Source of the DNA: Piscirickettsiaceae bacterium
Lineage (GTDB): Bacteria; Pseudomonadota; Gammaproteobacteria; Nitrosococcales; Methylophagaceae
Assembly: GCA_013215775.1 (NCBI GenBank)
Contig: JABSQO010000002.1
Coordinates: forward strand, 178,325-242,324
Direction of reading: 5' to 3'
Length of the DNA stretch: 64,000 bases
Shown here: positions 57,813 through 64,000 of the stretch, one piece after another
How the letters are laid out: the number at the start of each line of letters is the position of its first letter
Numbering within the stretch: the first letter of the stretch is position 1
Program-made: the position numbers and the translations under genes
The notes under the pieces: generated by a model
The model's input: only the letters and a program-made list of their open reading frames with translations
What the model was told of the DNA's origin: nothing
Databases searched by the model: none

Positions 57813-57836
57813 TAACGTTTAGACGTTATTTTTTTA
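57813..57836 (+). terminator. Hairpin just after the bufA2 stop
   Basis: TAACGT/ACGTTA (57813-57818, 57823-57828) with a four-base loop is followed by a run of seven T residues. A short but well-formed terminator-like hairpin just after the bufA2 stop. Confidence 0.55.
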
Positions 57837-57843
57837 TTAGCAG

Positions 57844-57882
57844 CGCCGTGTTTGTAGTACTGTAACAAACACGGCGTTTTTT
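57844..57882 (+). terminator. Strong intrinsic terminator between bufA2 and bufB
   Basis: CGCCGTGTTTGT (57844-57855) and ACAAACACGGCG (57865-57876) form a perfect 12-pair stem with a nine-base loop, directly followed by TTTTTT. It lies 14 bases before the bufB start. Together with the hairpin at 57813 it should make bufA2 mRNA more abundant than bufBC mRNA. Confidence 0.88.
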
Positions 57883-57895
57883 AATGGAAAGTTAA

Positions 57896-58768
57896 ATGAT
57901 GACACGTCCTTTTTTGGGGTTTGGCTTGGGTCTGAGAAAGGACCATTACCAACATGTTATTGATCATAAACCTCAAGTAGATTGGTTTGAAATTATTTCT
58001 GAGAACTACATGGTTCCTGGAGGTAAGCCATTGGCGAATTTGGATAAAATACGCCAAGATTATCCAATGGTGATGCATGGTGTTTCGATGTCTATTGGTA
58101 GCACCGACCCATTAAATACGACCTATTTACAAAAGTTAAAACAGTTGATTGATCGTGTTGAGCCACAATGGATTTCAGATCATTTATGTTGGACAACGGT
58201 TAACCATATCAATAGTCATGATCTGTTGCCTTTGCCATATAACGATGAAACTATTGATCATATTGTCGATCGAATCAAACAAGTCCAAGATGTCATCGGC
58301 AGACAAATGCTGATTGAGAACTTGTCGAGTTATGTCACATACAATAATTCTGAAATACCAGAATGGGAATTTGTAAACGAAATTGCTAAACGATCAGATT
58401 GTTATATTTTGCTTGATATTAATAATATTTTTGTCAGTGCTAATAATCATCATTTTGAACCACAAAGCTATATTAATGGCATTGATAATGATCGGGTAAT
58501 GCAATTTCACCTCGCTGGTCACAGCTATAACGGTGAAATGATTATTGATACTCATGATCATGATGTATGTGACCCAGTATGGGATTTATATGAATATGCA
58601 CTTGGGCGTTTTGGTGCAGTGAGTACTATGATTGAGCGAGATGATAATATTCCCCCTTTTTCTGAGCTACGCCAAGAACTTGCTATTGCAGAAAAAATTG
58701 CCAACCGAGTGCTTACTACAGAGCAATTACAGATTACAGGTAAAGCAATTTTGGAAGGAGCGGCATAA
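57896..58768 (+). CDS. bufB: MNIO family bufferin maturase BufB (DUF692)
   Basis: A 290-residue multinuclear non-haem iron oxidative enzyme. Metal-site signatures include GFGLGLRKDHYQHVID, WFEIISENYMVPGG, ISDHLCWT, IENLSSYV, LLDINNIFVSANN, HLAGHS and DTHDHDVCDPVW. MNIO enzymes with BufA peptides convert cysteines to oxidised heterocycles such as thiooxazoles, which bind metal. The ATG at 57896 has a GGAAAG ribosome-binding site; 57899 is an alternative. bufC overlaps its end by one base. Confidence 0.93.
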   Translation: MMTRPFLGFGLGLRKDHYQHVIDHKPQVDWFEIISENYMVPGGKPLANLDKIRQDYPMVMHGVSMSIGSTDPLNTTYLQKLKQLIDRVEPQWISDHLCWTTVNHINSHDLLPLPYNDETIDHIVDRIKQVQDVIGRQMLIENLSSYVTYNNSEIPEWEFVNEIAKRSDCYILLDINNIFVSANNHHFEPQSYINGIDNDRVMQFHLAGHSYNGEMIIDTHDHDVCDPVWDLYEYALGRFGAVSTMIERDDNIPPFSELRQELAIAEKIANRVLTTEQLQITGKAILEGAA

Positions 58769-59547
58769 TGCCTGACTTACAGGATTTACAATCTCACTTT
58801 ATGGATTATTTGCTGGATGAATCATCAGTCATTATTGATGATATTGAATCAACGCCAATGCTATCAGCAAAAGGTCGGCTTGATATCTATGCTACGGCTT
58901 ATAAGTTGAGGTTGAAAGAAGCAATTACGACTGATTATGACAAATTAGCAAGTTATTTGGGTGATAAGCGATTCGATCAGCTGATGGACCGATATATTGA
59001 AAAACACCCATCACATACCACTAATTTACGCTATTTTAGTATTGATTTACCTGAATTAGTGCGAGAAGAGGCACCCTTTAATCAATTGCCCGAATTGTAT
59101 GAATTAGCCTGTATTGAACGTTCTTTTGCTAATAGTTTTGATGCCAAAGATCAGCAATTTGCAACAATAGATGATTTAGCTTCGTTGCCGGAAAAAGCAT
59201 GGGAGACCTTAAGTTTTACCTTTCAGAAATCAGTGCAATTATTATGGCTGGAATACAATAGCTTTCCGATTTGGAAGGCATTGTCTAATGACAGCACACC
59301 ACCGAAATCTGAAAAAACAGAGATAGTGGCATGGGTGTTATGGCGGCGTTCAGATCTTATTAGTCACTACAAAATATTATCAGAAGTCGAAATTACCATA
59401 TTAGAGTTGGCGATGAAAGGCGAGACATTTTCGGTTATGTGTGAAAAATTATTAGATTTCTTTAGTGAACAAGAAACTCCGATGAAGGCCATCAGTTATT
59501 TGCAAAGCTGGATTCAGGAAGAAATGCTGTCTGGTCTTAAGTACTAA
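58768..59547 (+). CDS. bufC: HvfC/BufC family peptide modification chaperone (DUF2063)
   Basis: A 259-residue partner protein with the DUF2063 N-terminal domain (DLQDLQSHFMDYLLDES, RLDIYATAYKLRLKEAI, LGDKRFDQLMDRYIEKHPSH). It presents the precursor to BufB. The C-terminal half (YLQSWIQEEML) resembles the RiPP-recognition part of this family. It overlaps the bufB stop by one base and shares its 3' end with the convergent gene at 59544. Confidence 0.9.
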   Translation: MPDLQDLQSHFMDYLLDESSVIIDDIESTPMLSAKGRLDIYATAYKLRLKEAITTDYDKLASYLGDKRFDQLMDRYIEKHPSHTTNLRYFSIDLPELVREEAPFNQLPELYELACIERSFANSFDAKDQQFATIDDLASLPEKAWETLSFTFQKSVQLLWLEYNSFPIWKALSNDSTPPKSEKTEIVAWVLWRRSDLISHYKILSEVEITILELAMKGETFSVMCEKLLDFFSEQETPMKAISYLQSWIQEEMLSGLKY

Positions 59548-59948
59548 GAAGTTGCTTTACCCAATTTCCAAGCTGCTAATATGACTGCCTTTAAAGCTTG
59601 TTGTTGTTCAATATCATCAATATTGAGGTGTTGTTTAATAATAGGAGCTAGTTCAGATAACGCGTTATTTTCATGCCACTTCTGTTCAAAAGCGGCTTGG
59701 TCAAAACTATCGTTGGTGAAGAACTCTGTGGCTAGACCTTCAGCATCACTGAATTGTACGTCTTCAGCCAACATCACTTCATATTCGTAGGAATAGCTGT
59801 CGATATTATTTAATTTAGCTAACATTGAATGGATTTCTGGAAAGGTACCATGAAGTTGCATTAACTCATCAAGGTCGAGCGACGCACTAGGTGAAAATTG
59901 TTTACCTTTAAAGTGAAATTCGATAGTTACGGTGATTTTGTTGGTCAT
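59544..59948 (-). CDS. Hypothetical 134-residue protein in the rsx-nth operon
   Basis: A soluble protein beginning MTNKITVTIEFHFKGKQFSPSA, with a long acidic C-terminal helix region. I do not recognise the family. Its start overlaps the DUF1841 stop by one base, so it is translationally coupled to the operon and likely real. It ends 4 bases inside the convergent bufC stop region. Confidence 0.6.
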   Translation of the reverse strand: MTNKITVTIEFHFKGKQFSPSASLDLDELMQLHGTFPEIHSMLAKLNNIDSYSYEYEVMLAEDVQFSDAEGLATEFFTNDSFDQAAFEQKWHENNALSELAPIIKQHLNIDDIEQQQALKAVILAAWKLGKATS

Positions 59949-60376
59949 TATTTTTCCAATAATTTTTGTAATGCCGCCAAATAGTCTGACTCAGAGGGTG
60001 CCTGATTATTGCGTTGAGCTAGCCATAATGATTCAGTTAAACATTCCATCATTTGATGCTCAGTATCATGTGCATTGCCAAATTTAGCTTGTAATTGTTG
60101 ATAAAGAGCACGGATTCCAAATGGGCGATCAGTAGAGATTTGTTCATGTAATGATATATGCAAACCCATATGAAGAAAGGGATTTGTTTCACCATGTTCA
60201 ACAAAATACTCTTGTTCTAAACTGGCATCATTATTAAATATTGAGTGATATTCTGGGTGTTCACTGATAACTTGAGCAACCATAGACTCTAATGCTGATA
60301 GTGATTCATTGGCGAGTTTTTTTTGCCATGTGTCATGATACATTTTGCGTAGTTGTTGGCGATTTTGGCTAAACAT
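59948..60376 (-). CDS. DUF1841 family protein
   Basis: A 142-residue protein (MFSQNRQQLRKMYHDTWQ, NPFLHMGLHISLHEQISTDRP, MMECLTESLWLAQRN) matching DUF1841, common beside nth in gammaproteobacteria. The motif HMGLHISLHE has several histidines but no known activity. Starts on the nth stop codon. Confidence 0.88.
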   Translation of the reverse strand: MFSQNRQQLRKMYHDTWQKKLANESLSALESMVAQVISEHPEYHSIFNNDASLEQEYFVEHGETNPFLHMGLHISLHEQISTDRPFGIRALYQQLQAKFGNAHDTEHQMMECLTESLWLAQRNNQAPSESDYLAALQKLLEK

Positions 60377-61026
60377 TATGCTTTGAGTACTCTTTTCTGT
60401 TGGCGGCGAAACTCATCACATAAATGTGAAACAACACAGATCTCACACTGTGGTTTTCTAGCGATACAGACATAACGACCATGGAGGATGAGCCAATGAT
60501 GAGCATCTTGTTTGAACTCATCGGGTACGACTTTCATTAGGCGATCTTCAACTGCACGCACGGTTTTACCTTTGGCCAAGCCAGTACGGTTTGAAAGACG
60601 AAACAAATGAGTATCAACTGCAATGACAGGGTGTTTGAATACGGTGTTAAGAATAACATTTGCTGTTTTTCGACCGACTCCAGGTAATGCTTCCAATGCT
60701 TCGCGATCGTCGGGGACTTCGCCATGGTGTAATGCTAATAATTGCTGGCACGTTTTAATAACATTTTCTGCTTTACTGTTATATAAACCAATGGTTTTAA
60801 TATATTGTTTAAGCCCATCAACACCTAAATCCAAAATGCTTTGAGGAGTATTGGCAATGGGGTAAAGTTTATCTGTCGCTTTATTAACCCCGACATCTGT
60901 TGCTTGTGCCGATAAGATAACGGCAATCAATAATTCAAAAGAAGAATGATGATTGAGTTCAGTTGTTGGTTTAGGATTATGAGCCTTGAGGGTAGCAAAA
61001 AACTCGTGTCGTTGTGCCTGATTCAT
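60376..61026 (-). CDS. nth: Endonuclease III
   Basis: A 216-residue base-excision repair glycosylase/AP lyase for oxidised pyrimidines. The helix-hairpin-helix with the catalytic lysine is LPGVGRKTANVIL, the catalytic Asp is in VDTHLFRLSNR, and the 4Fe-4S cluster cysteines follow the C-x6-C-x2-C-x5-C pattern near the C-terminus. Placed after rsxE as in E. coli. Confidence 0.97.
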   Translation of the reverse strand: MNQAQRHEFFATLKAHNPKPTTELNHHSSFELLIAVILSAQATDVGVNKATDKLYPIANTPQSILDLGVDGLKQYIKTIGLYNSKAENVIKTCQQLLALHHGEVPDDREALEALPGVGRKTANVILNTVFKHPVIAVDTHLFRLSNRTGLAKGKTVRAVEDRLMKVVPDEFKQDAHHWLILHGRYVCIARKPQCEICVVSHLCDEFRRQQKRVLKA

Positions 61027-61709
61027 TAGCTAACAGGAATTGGTTCTGCTGCTATATCAATGACTTGTTTTGTTGCTTGACGGGCATCAATAACATTTTT
61101 CAGTGCCACGATTAATCCTAAACCGATAAAAGCTCCCGGTGGTAATAATGCCATCAAAAATCCTCGGTAATCATCGACTAAGATGATAGTGAAATGTCTT
61201 GCTGATTCACCAAACATCAAGTGTGCTTCACTTAATAATGTACCTTGACCAATGATTTCTCTCATCGCTCCTAAAAGTACTAGTACAACAGTAAAGCCTA
61301 AACCCATCATAAAACCATCCACTAATGCTGGACCGACAGGATTTCTGGATGCAAATGCTTCAGCACGGCCTGTAATGGCGCAGTTGGTCACAATTAGAGG
61401 AATGAATATACCTAGAATCAAATAAAGCTCATGAAACCAAGCACTCATAGAAAGTTCGATAATGGTCACAATTGAGGCAATGATCATGACAAATACGGGC
61501 AGACGGGCTTCATCAGGAATTTGTTTACGTAATAGTGAGACAAGGCCATTAGATGCGACTAAAGTCAGTATTGTCGCTAAACCAAGTCCTAATCCATTAA
61601 TAACCGTATTACTGACAGCAAGTAAGGGGCATAAACCTAACAATTGTACTAATGCAGGATTATTTTTCCACAAACCGTCACGAATGATTGGGCCATAAAT
61701 ATTGTTCAT
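61026..61709 (-). CDS. rsxE: Electron transport complex subunit RsxE (RnfE)
   Basis: A 227-residue integral membrane subunit of the Rnf/Rsx complex ([58 protein letters not shown]). The complex couples ferredoxin/NADH electron transfer to ion movement; in enterobacteria it also keeps SoxR reduced. Overlaps nth by one base and rsxG by four. Confidence 0.95.
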   Translation of the reverse strand: MNNIYGPIIRDGLWKNNPALVQLLGLCPLLAVSNTVINGLGLGLATILTLVASNGLVSLLRKQIPDEARLPVFVMIIASIVTIIELSMSAWFHELYLILGIFIPLIVTNCAITGRAEAFASRNPVGPALVDGFMMGLGFTVVLVLLGAMREIIGQGTLLSEAHLMFGESARHFTIILVDDYRGFLMALLPPGAFIGLGLIVALKNVIDARQATKQVIDIAAEPIPVS

Positions 61710-62341
61710 GATTTCGCCTCCGTGATGGCAAATAATGCATCACGATGTTGTTCGAAATAGTGTAATGCTTTTTTCACTGCTGTAACTATCGCTCGTGGTG
61801 TTATGGTGGCACCGGTAAATTGGTCAAAATCACCACCATCTTTTTTCACAGCCCATTTATATTCATCAGGATTGTTCAATGATAAACCCTTGAATTGTAA
61901 AATCCAATCTGCTTTATTTTCATTAATTTTATCACCAAGACCAGGCGTTTCTTTGTGTTTAATAACACGTACCCCTGCCAAATTTCCATTTGAATAGATA
62001 CCAACAAGAAGTTTGATTTCACCGTTATAACCATTCGGTGCAATAGCGGTAAATATAGCGGCTACCGGCGTAGTATCTAACCGCGCACGATAGACAGTAG
62101 TAATATCGTTTGTTCCTAAATCTACCGTGTTTGGCAGTAGGATGGTATCCATTAAAATATCGTTATTATATTTGTCGTGATCGACTAGTGCATTAATGGC
62201 AGCTAATAGTGCTTGCCGTTCATTTTCAATAATTTTATCGTGCGTATTTGATTCTGTGAGTGCAACCAGACTAGTTGCAACAACGGCAAACGCAGCTAAT
62301 ATCAAGCCAATACGTAAAATATGGGTGTATGGATTATTCAT
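61706..62341 (-). CDS. rsxG: Electron transport complex subunit RsxG (RnfG)
   Basis: A 211-residue protein with an N-terminal membrane helix and a periplasmic FMN domain. The covalent FMN-phosphothreonine site is visible as [12 protein letters not shown], and [14 protein letters not shown] is the conserved loop. Overlaps rsxD by one base. Confidence 0.94.
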   Translation of the reverse strand: MNNPYTHILRIGLILAAFAVVATSLVALTESNTHDKIIENERQALLAAINALVDHDKYNNDILMDTILLPNTVDLGTNDITTVYRARLDTTPVAAIFTAIAPNGYNGEIKLLVGIYSNGNLAGVRVIKHKETPGLGDKINENKADWILQFKGLSLNNPDEYKWAVKKDGGDFDQFTGATITPRAIVTAVKKALHYFEQHRDALFAITEAKS

Positions 62342-63369
62342 TATTTGGCACCATACACTTTTGGTTGAGTGTAATAGTCAATCAATGGTACCAACATATT
62401 CATCAGCAATACAGCAAAGGCGATGCCATCTGGGTAGCCACCCCATACGCGAATAATATAGGTCAGCAGACCAACACCTGCACCAAATACCAATTTTCCT
62501 TTGATCGTTGTTGATGCTGTAATGGGATCGGTAGCAATAAAGAATGCCCCCAACATGGTGCCACCACTTAATATATGAAACAGTGGTGAGCCCGTTATTT
62601 CAGGTGAGATAAGCCATGTAATCAGGCTAATAGCAGTCAATCCTGTCAACATGGCGACCGGAATATGCCAACTAATAACGCGACGATAGATTAGATATAA
62701 ACCACCCATCGCAAGCCATATATTAATCCATTCCCACCCCTTACCGCCAAATAGCCCAAATAATGGCTGAGTGCTAATTTGATTAGGCGTTTGTGCTAGC
62801 CCAATTTGCGTTTTCATGGCATCAAGTGGCGTCGCTCCCGAGATAGTATCTAGAGCGGTGCCATCAAGAAGCTGGCCATTAAAAATAATATGAAAAGCAG
62901 ACATAAAATCTAAAGGATGCTCACTCAAGCTAGCAACAGGCAACCATGTTGTCATTTCCAGTGGGAATGAGACTAGTAGTAAGACATAAGCCACCATAGC
63001 AGGGTTAAAAGGATTGTAGCCCAACCCACCATAGAGATGTTTGGCAAAGATAATGGCAAATAATATACCGATAGTCGTTAACCACCATGGTGCTAAAGGA
63101 GGTAAAGCAATTGCTAGCAATACTGCGGTAACAATCGCACTACCATCGGTCAAAAATGGTTTGAGAGGGCGATCACGAAGCTTTAACATCAATGCTTCAG
63201 CGAGTAATGCCACCACGATGGCCAAAGCAATAGTAATTAATACACTAGGGCCAAAGAAATACACGATGGCAATCACAGCAGGGACTAATGCCAATAATAA
63301 CTGCAACATATGCAGTGTCACTCGATTAGTCCCGGATAAAAAGGGCGATGACAGTCGGCTCAAAGGCAT
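62341..63369 (-). CDS. rsxD: Electron transport complex subunit RsxD (RnfD)
   Basis: A 342-residue membrane protein of the complex, with the covalent FMN site SGATPLDAMK and signature regions LTDGSAIVTAVLLAIALPP and GYNPFNPAMVAYVLLLVSFP. Homologous to NqrB. Starts on the rsxC stop codon. Confidence 0.95.
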   Translation of the reverse strand: MPLSRLSSPFLSGTNRVTLHMLQLLLALVPAVIAIVYFFGPSVLITIALAIVVALLAEALMLKLRDRPLKPFLTDGSAIVTAVLLAIALPPLAPWWLTTIGILFAIIFAKHLYGGLGYNPFNPAMVAYVLLLVSFPLEMTTWLPVASLSEHPLDFMSAFHIIFNGQLLDGTALDTISGATPLDAMKTQIGLAQTPNQISTQPLFGLFGGKGWEWINIWLAMGGLYLIYRRVISWHIPVAMLTGLTAISLITWLISPEITGSPLFHILSGGTMLGAFFIATDPITASTTIKGKLVFGAGVGLLTYIIRVWGGYPDGIAFAVLLMNMLVPLIDYYTQPKVYGAK

Positions 63370-64000
63370 TACGTACTCTCCTGATTATCAGTCGCCGTTT
63401 CTGCGGCTAATTTTTCTTGCGCTTTAGCAGCCTGACTCGCGGCAAGTGCTGCTTTACGCTGTTGTTGTCGCTGTTGTTTTTCGCGTTTTTCCAATTCTTG
63501 CCGTTCAAGACGATTTTCATGGCGTAATCGGGCAGCATCTGCCTTTTGTGTTTCTTGGTATTGATTCATTGTTTCTGTTTTAGCAAAACGGAAATAATGG
63601 ACTAAAGGAATTTTACTTGGGCAGACATAACTACAGCAACCACATTCAATACAATCAAACAGATTATATTCTTCGGTTTTTTCCAAATCTTTTGCTCGCG
63701 AATACCAATATAACTGCTGTGGTAAAAGACTAACAGGACAGGCCGTCGCACATTCTCCACAGCGAATACAGGGTAGTGGTTTGTCATCTTGTGCTGCATT
63801 ATCAACGCCGACTAAAATACAGTTTGCTGTTTTGGTGACAGGAAGATCATCGCCTGATAGGTTATACCCCATCATGGGACCACCCATAATAAACGGTTCT
63901 TCGGGTTGCCGCTTTGTTGCACAAAATTCTAATAAGTCATGTATTGGTGTGCCGAATAGTGTCTCAAAATTACCCGCATGTTTTACGTCAGTCCCTGTTA
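63369..64000 (-). CDS. rsxC: Electron transport complex subunit RsxC (RnfC), C-terminal part
   Basis: The frame runs off the right edge of the window; the N-terminal NADH/FMN part is missing. Visible are two 4Fe-4S cluster motifs (CIRCGECATACPVSLLPQQLY and CIECGCCSYVCPSKIPLVHYF) and a charged Lys/Gln/Ala-rich C-terminal tail of about 65 residues. It is the first visible gene of the chain rsxC-D-G-E-nth-DUF1841-unknown. Confidence 0.93.
   Translation of the reverse strand, partial: TGTDVKHAGNFETLFGTPIHDLLEFCATKRQPEEPFIMGGPMMGYNLSGDDLPVTKTANCILVGVDNAAQDDKPLPCIRCGECATACPVSLLPQQLYWYSRAKDLEKTEEYNLFDCIECGCCSYVCPSKIPLVHYFRFAKTETMNQYQETQKADAARLRHENRLERQELEKREKQQRQQQRKAALAASQAAKAQEKLAAETATDNQEST

Noticed and set aside
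1..64000. A search by eye for CRISPR repeats, tRNA genes, transposases and attachment sites.
   Set aside because: No repeat array, cloverleaf-like CCA-ending gene, transposase motif or integrase was seen in the intergenic DNA.

Overview
This is a contiguous piece of a gammaproteobacterial chromosome with an AT-rich base composition (around 40% GC by eye). The organism assignment rests on gene content and order: dnaX-ybaB-recR behind the SRP RNA gene, aat-bpt-infA, rsxC-D-G-E-nth, recC-recB-recD, efp with epmA and epmB, htpG with hslO, qmcA-nfeD, roxA and dsbB. A flavocytochrome c sulfide dehydrogenase flavoprotein, a cytochrome c5-type protein, a TRAP carrier and a bufferin cluster suggest a free-living aquatic bacterium, perhaps near the Thiotrichales (Methylophaga or Cycloclasticus-like). 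That finer placement is a guess. No tRNA, rRNA, insertion sequence, CRISPR array or prophage was recognised, so most of the window is ordinary vertical chromosome with several accessory inserts.

Layout. 1-4.9 kb: end of a methylthioinosine phosphorylase gene, csiV, the qmcA/nfeD membrane pair, the ribosomal L16 hydroxylase gene, a zinc-ribbon protein and dsbB. 5.0-11.2 kb: a leftward housekeeping block from SRP RNA and dnaX to infA, ending in a remnant of an MshI-like gene. 11.4-19.9 kb: a cytosolic-looking protein with two starch/glycogen-binding domains fused to an EEP phosphatase/nuclease domain, a Tat-exported sulfide dehydrogenase flavoprotein, citrate synthase, the complete EpmA/EpmB/EF-P module, a formyltransferase-fold protein and a secreted phospholipase A2-like protein. 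19.9-24.6 kb: TRAP permease genes co-transcribed with a LuxR-type response regulator and divergent from a CHASE hybrid kinase. 24.7-31.4 kb: small proteins, yaaA, htpG with a heat-shock promoter, hslO, yaeQ and an NmrA-like protein. 31.5-37.1 kb: a four-gene leftward operon of LCAT-like lipase, RoxA/oleate-dioxygenase-like di-heme cytochrome, acyltransferase and catalase-like haem protein. 37.2-46.1 kb: recCBD and a small methyltransferase. 46.2-50.5 kb: a very large c-di-GMP protein with two solute-binding sensor domains. 50.7-57.4 kb: ubiK, ppnP, comM-like yifB, rep, small genes, a cytochrome c and an alcohol dehydrogenase-like gene. 57.4-59.5 kb: a bufferin RiPP cluster (bufA2-bufB-bufC). 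59.5-64.0 kb: a tightly overlapping rsxC-D-G-E-nth-DUF1841-unknown operon running off the right edge.

The two parts most likely to hold new biology are the 31.6-37.1 kb operon and the 11.4-13.0 kb protein. In the operon three of the four products carry a signal peptide or membrane anchor that would place them in the envelope, and their families fit lipid release, dioxygenation and hydroperoxide conversion, so it may be a periplasmic oxylipin pathway. The 11.4-13.0 kb protein looks like a bacterial counterpart of glycogen-targeted phosphatases. The bufferin cluster belongs to a recently described metal-binding RiPP class, but here its precursor has a lipobox and a strong terminator separates it from the maturase gene. 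Functions are read from sequence motifs only; no database search or structure prediction was run.
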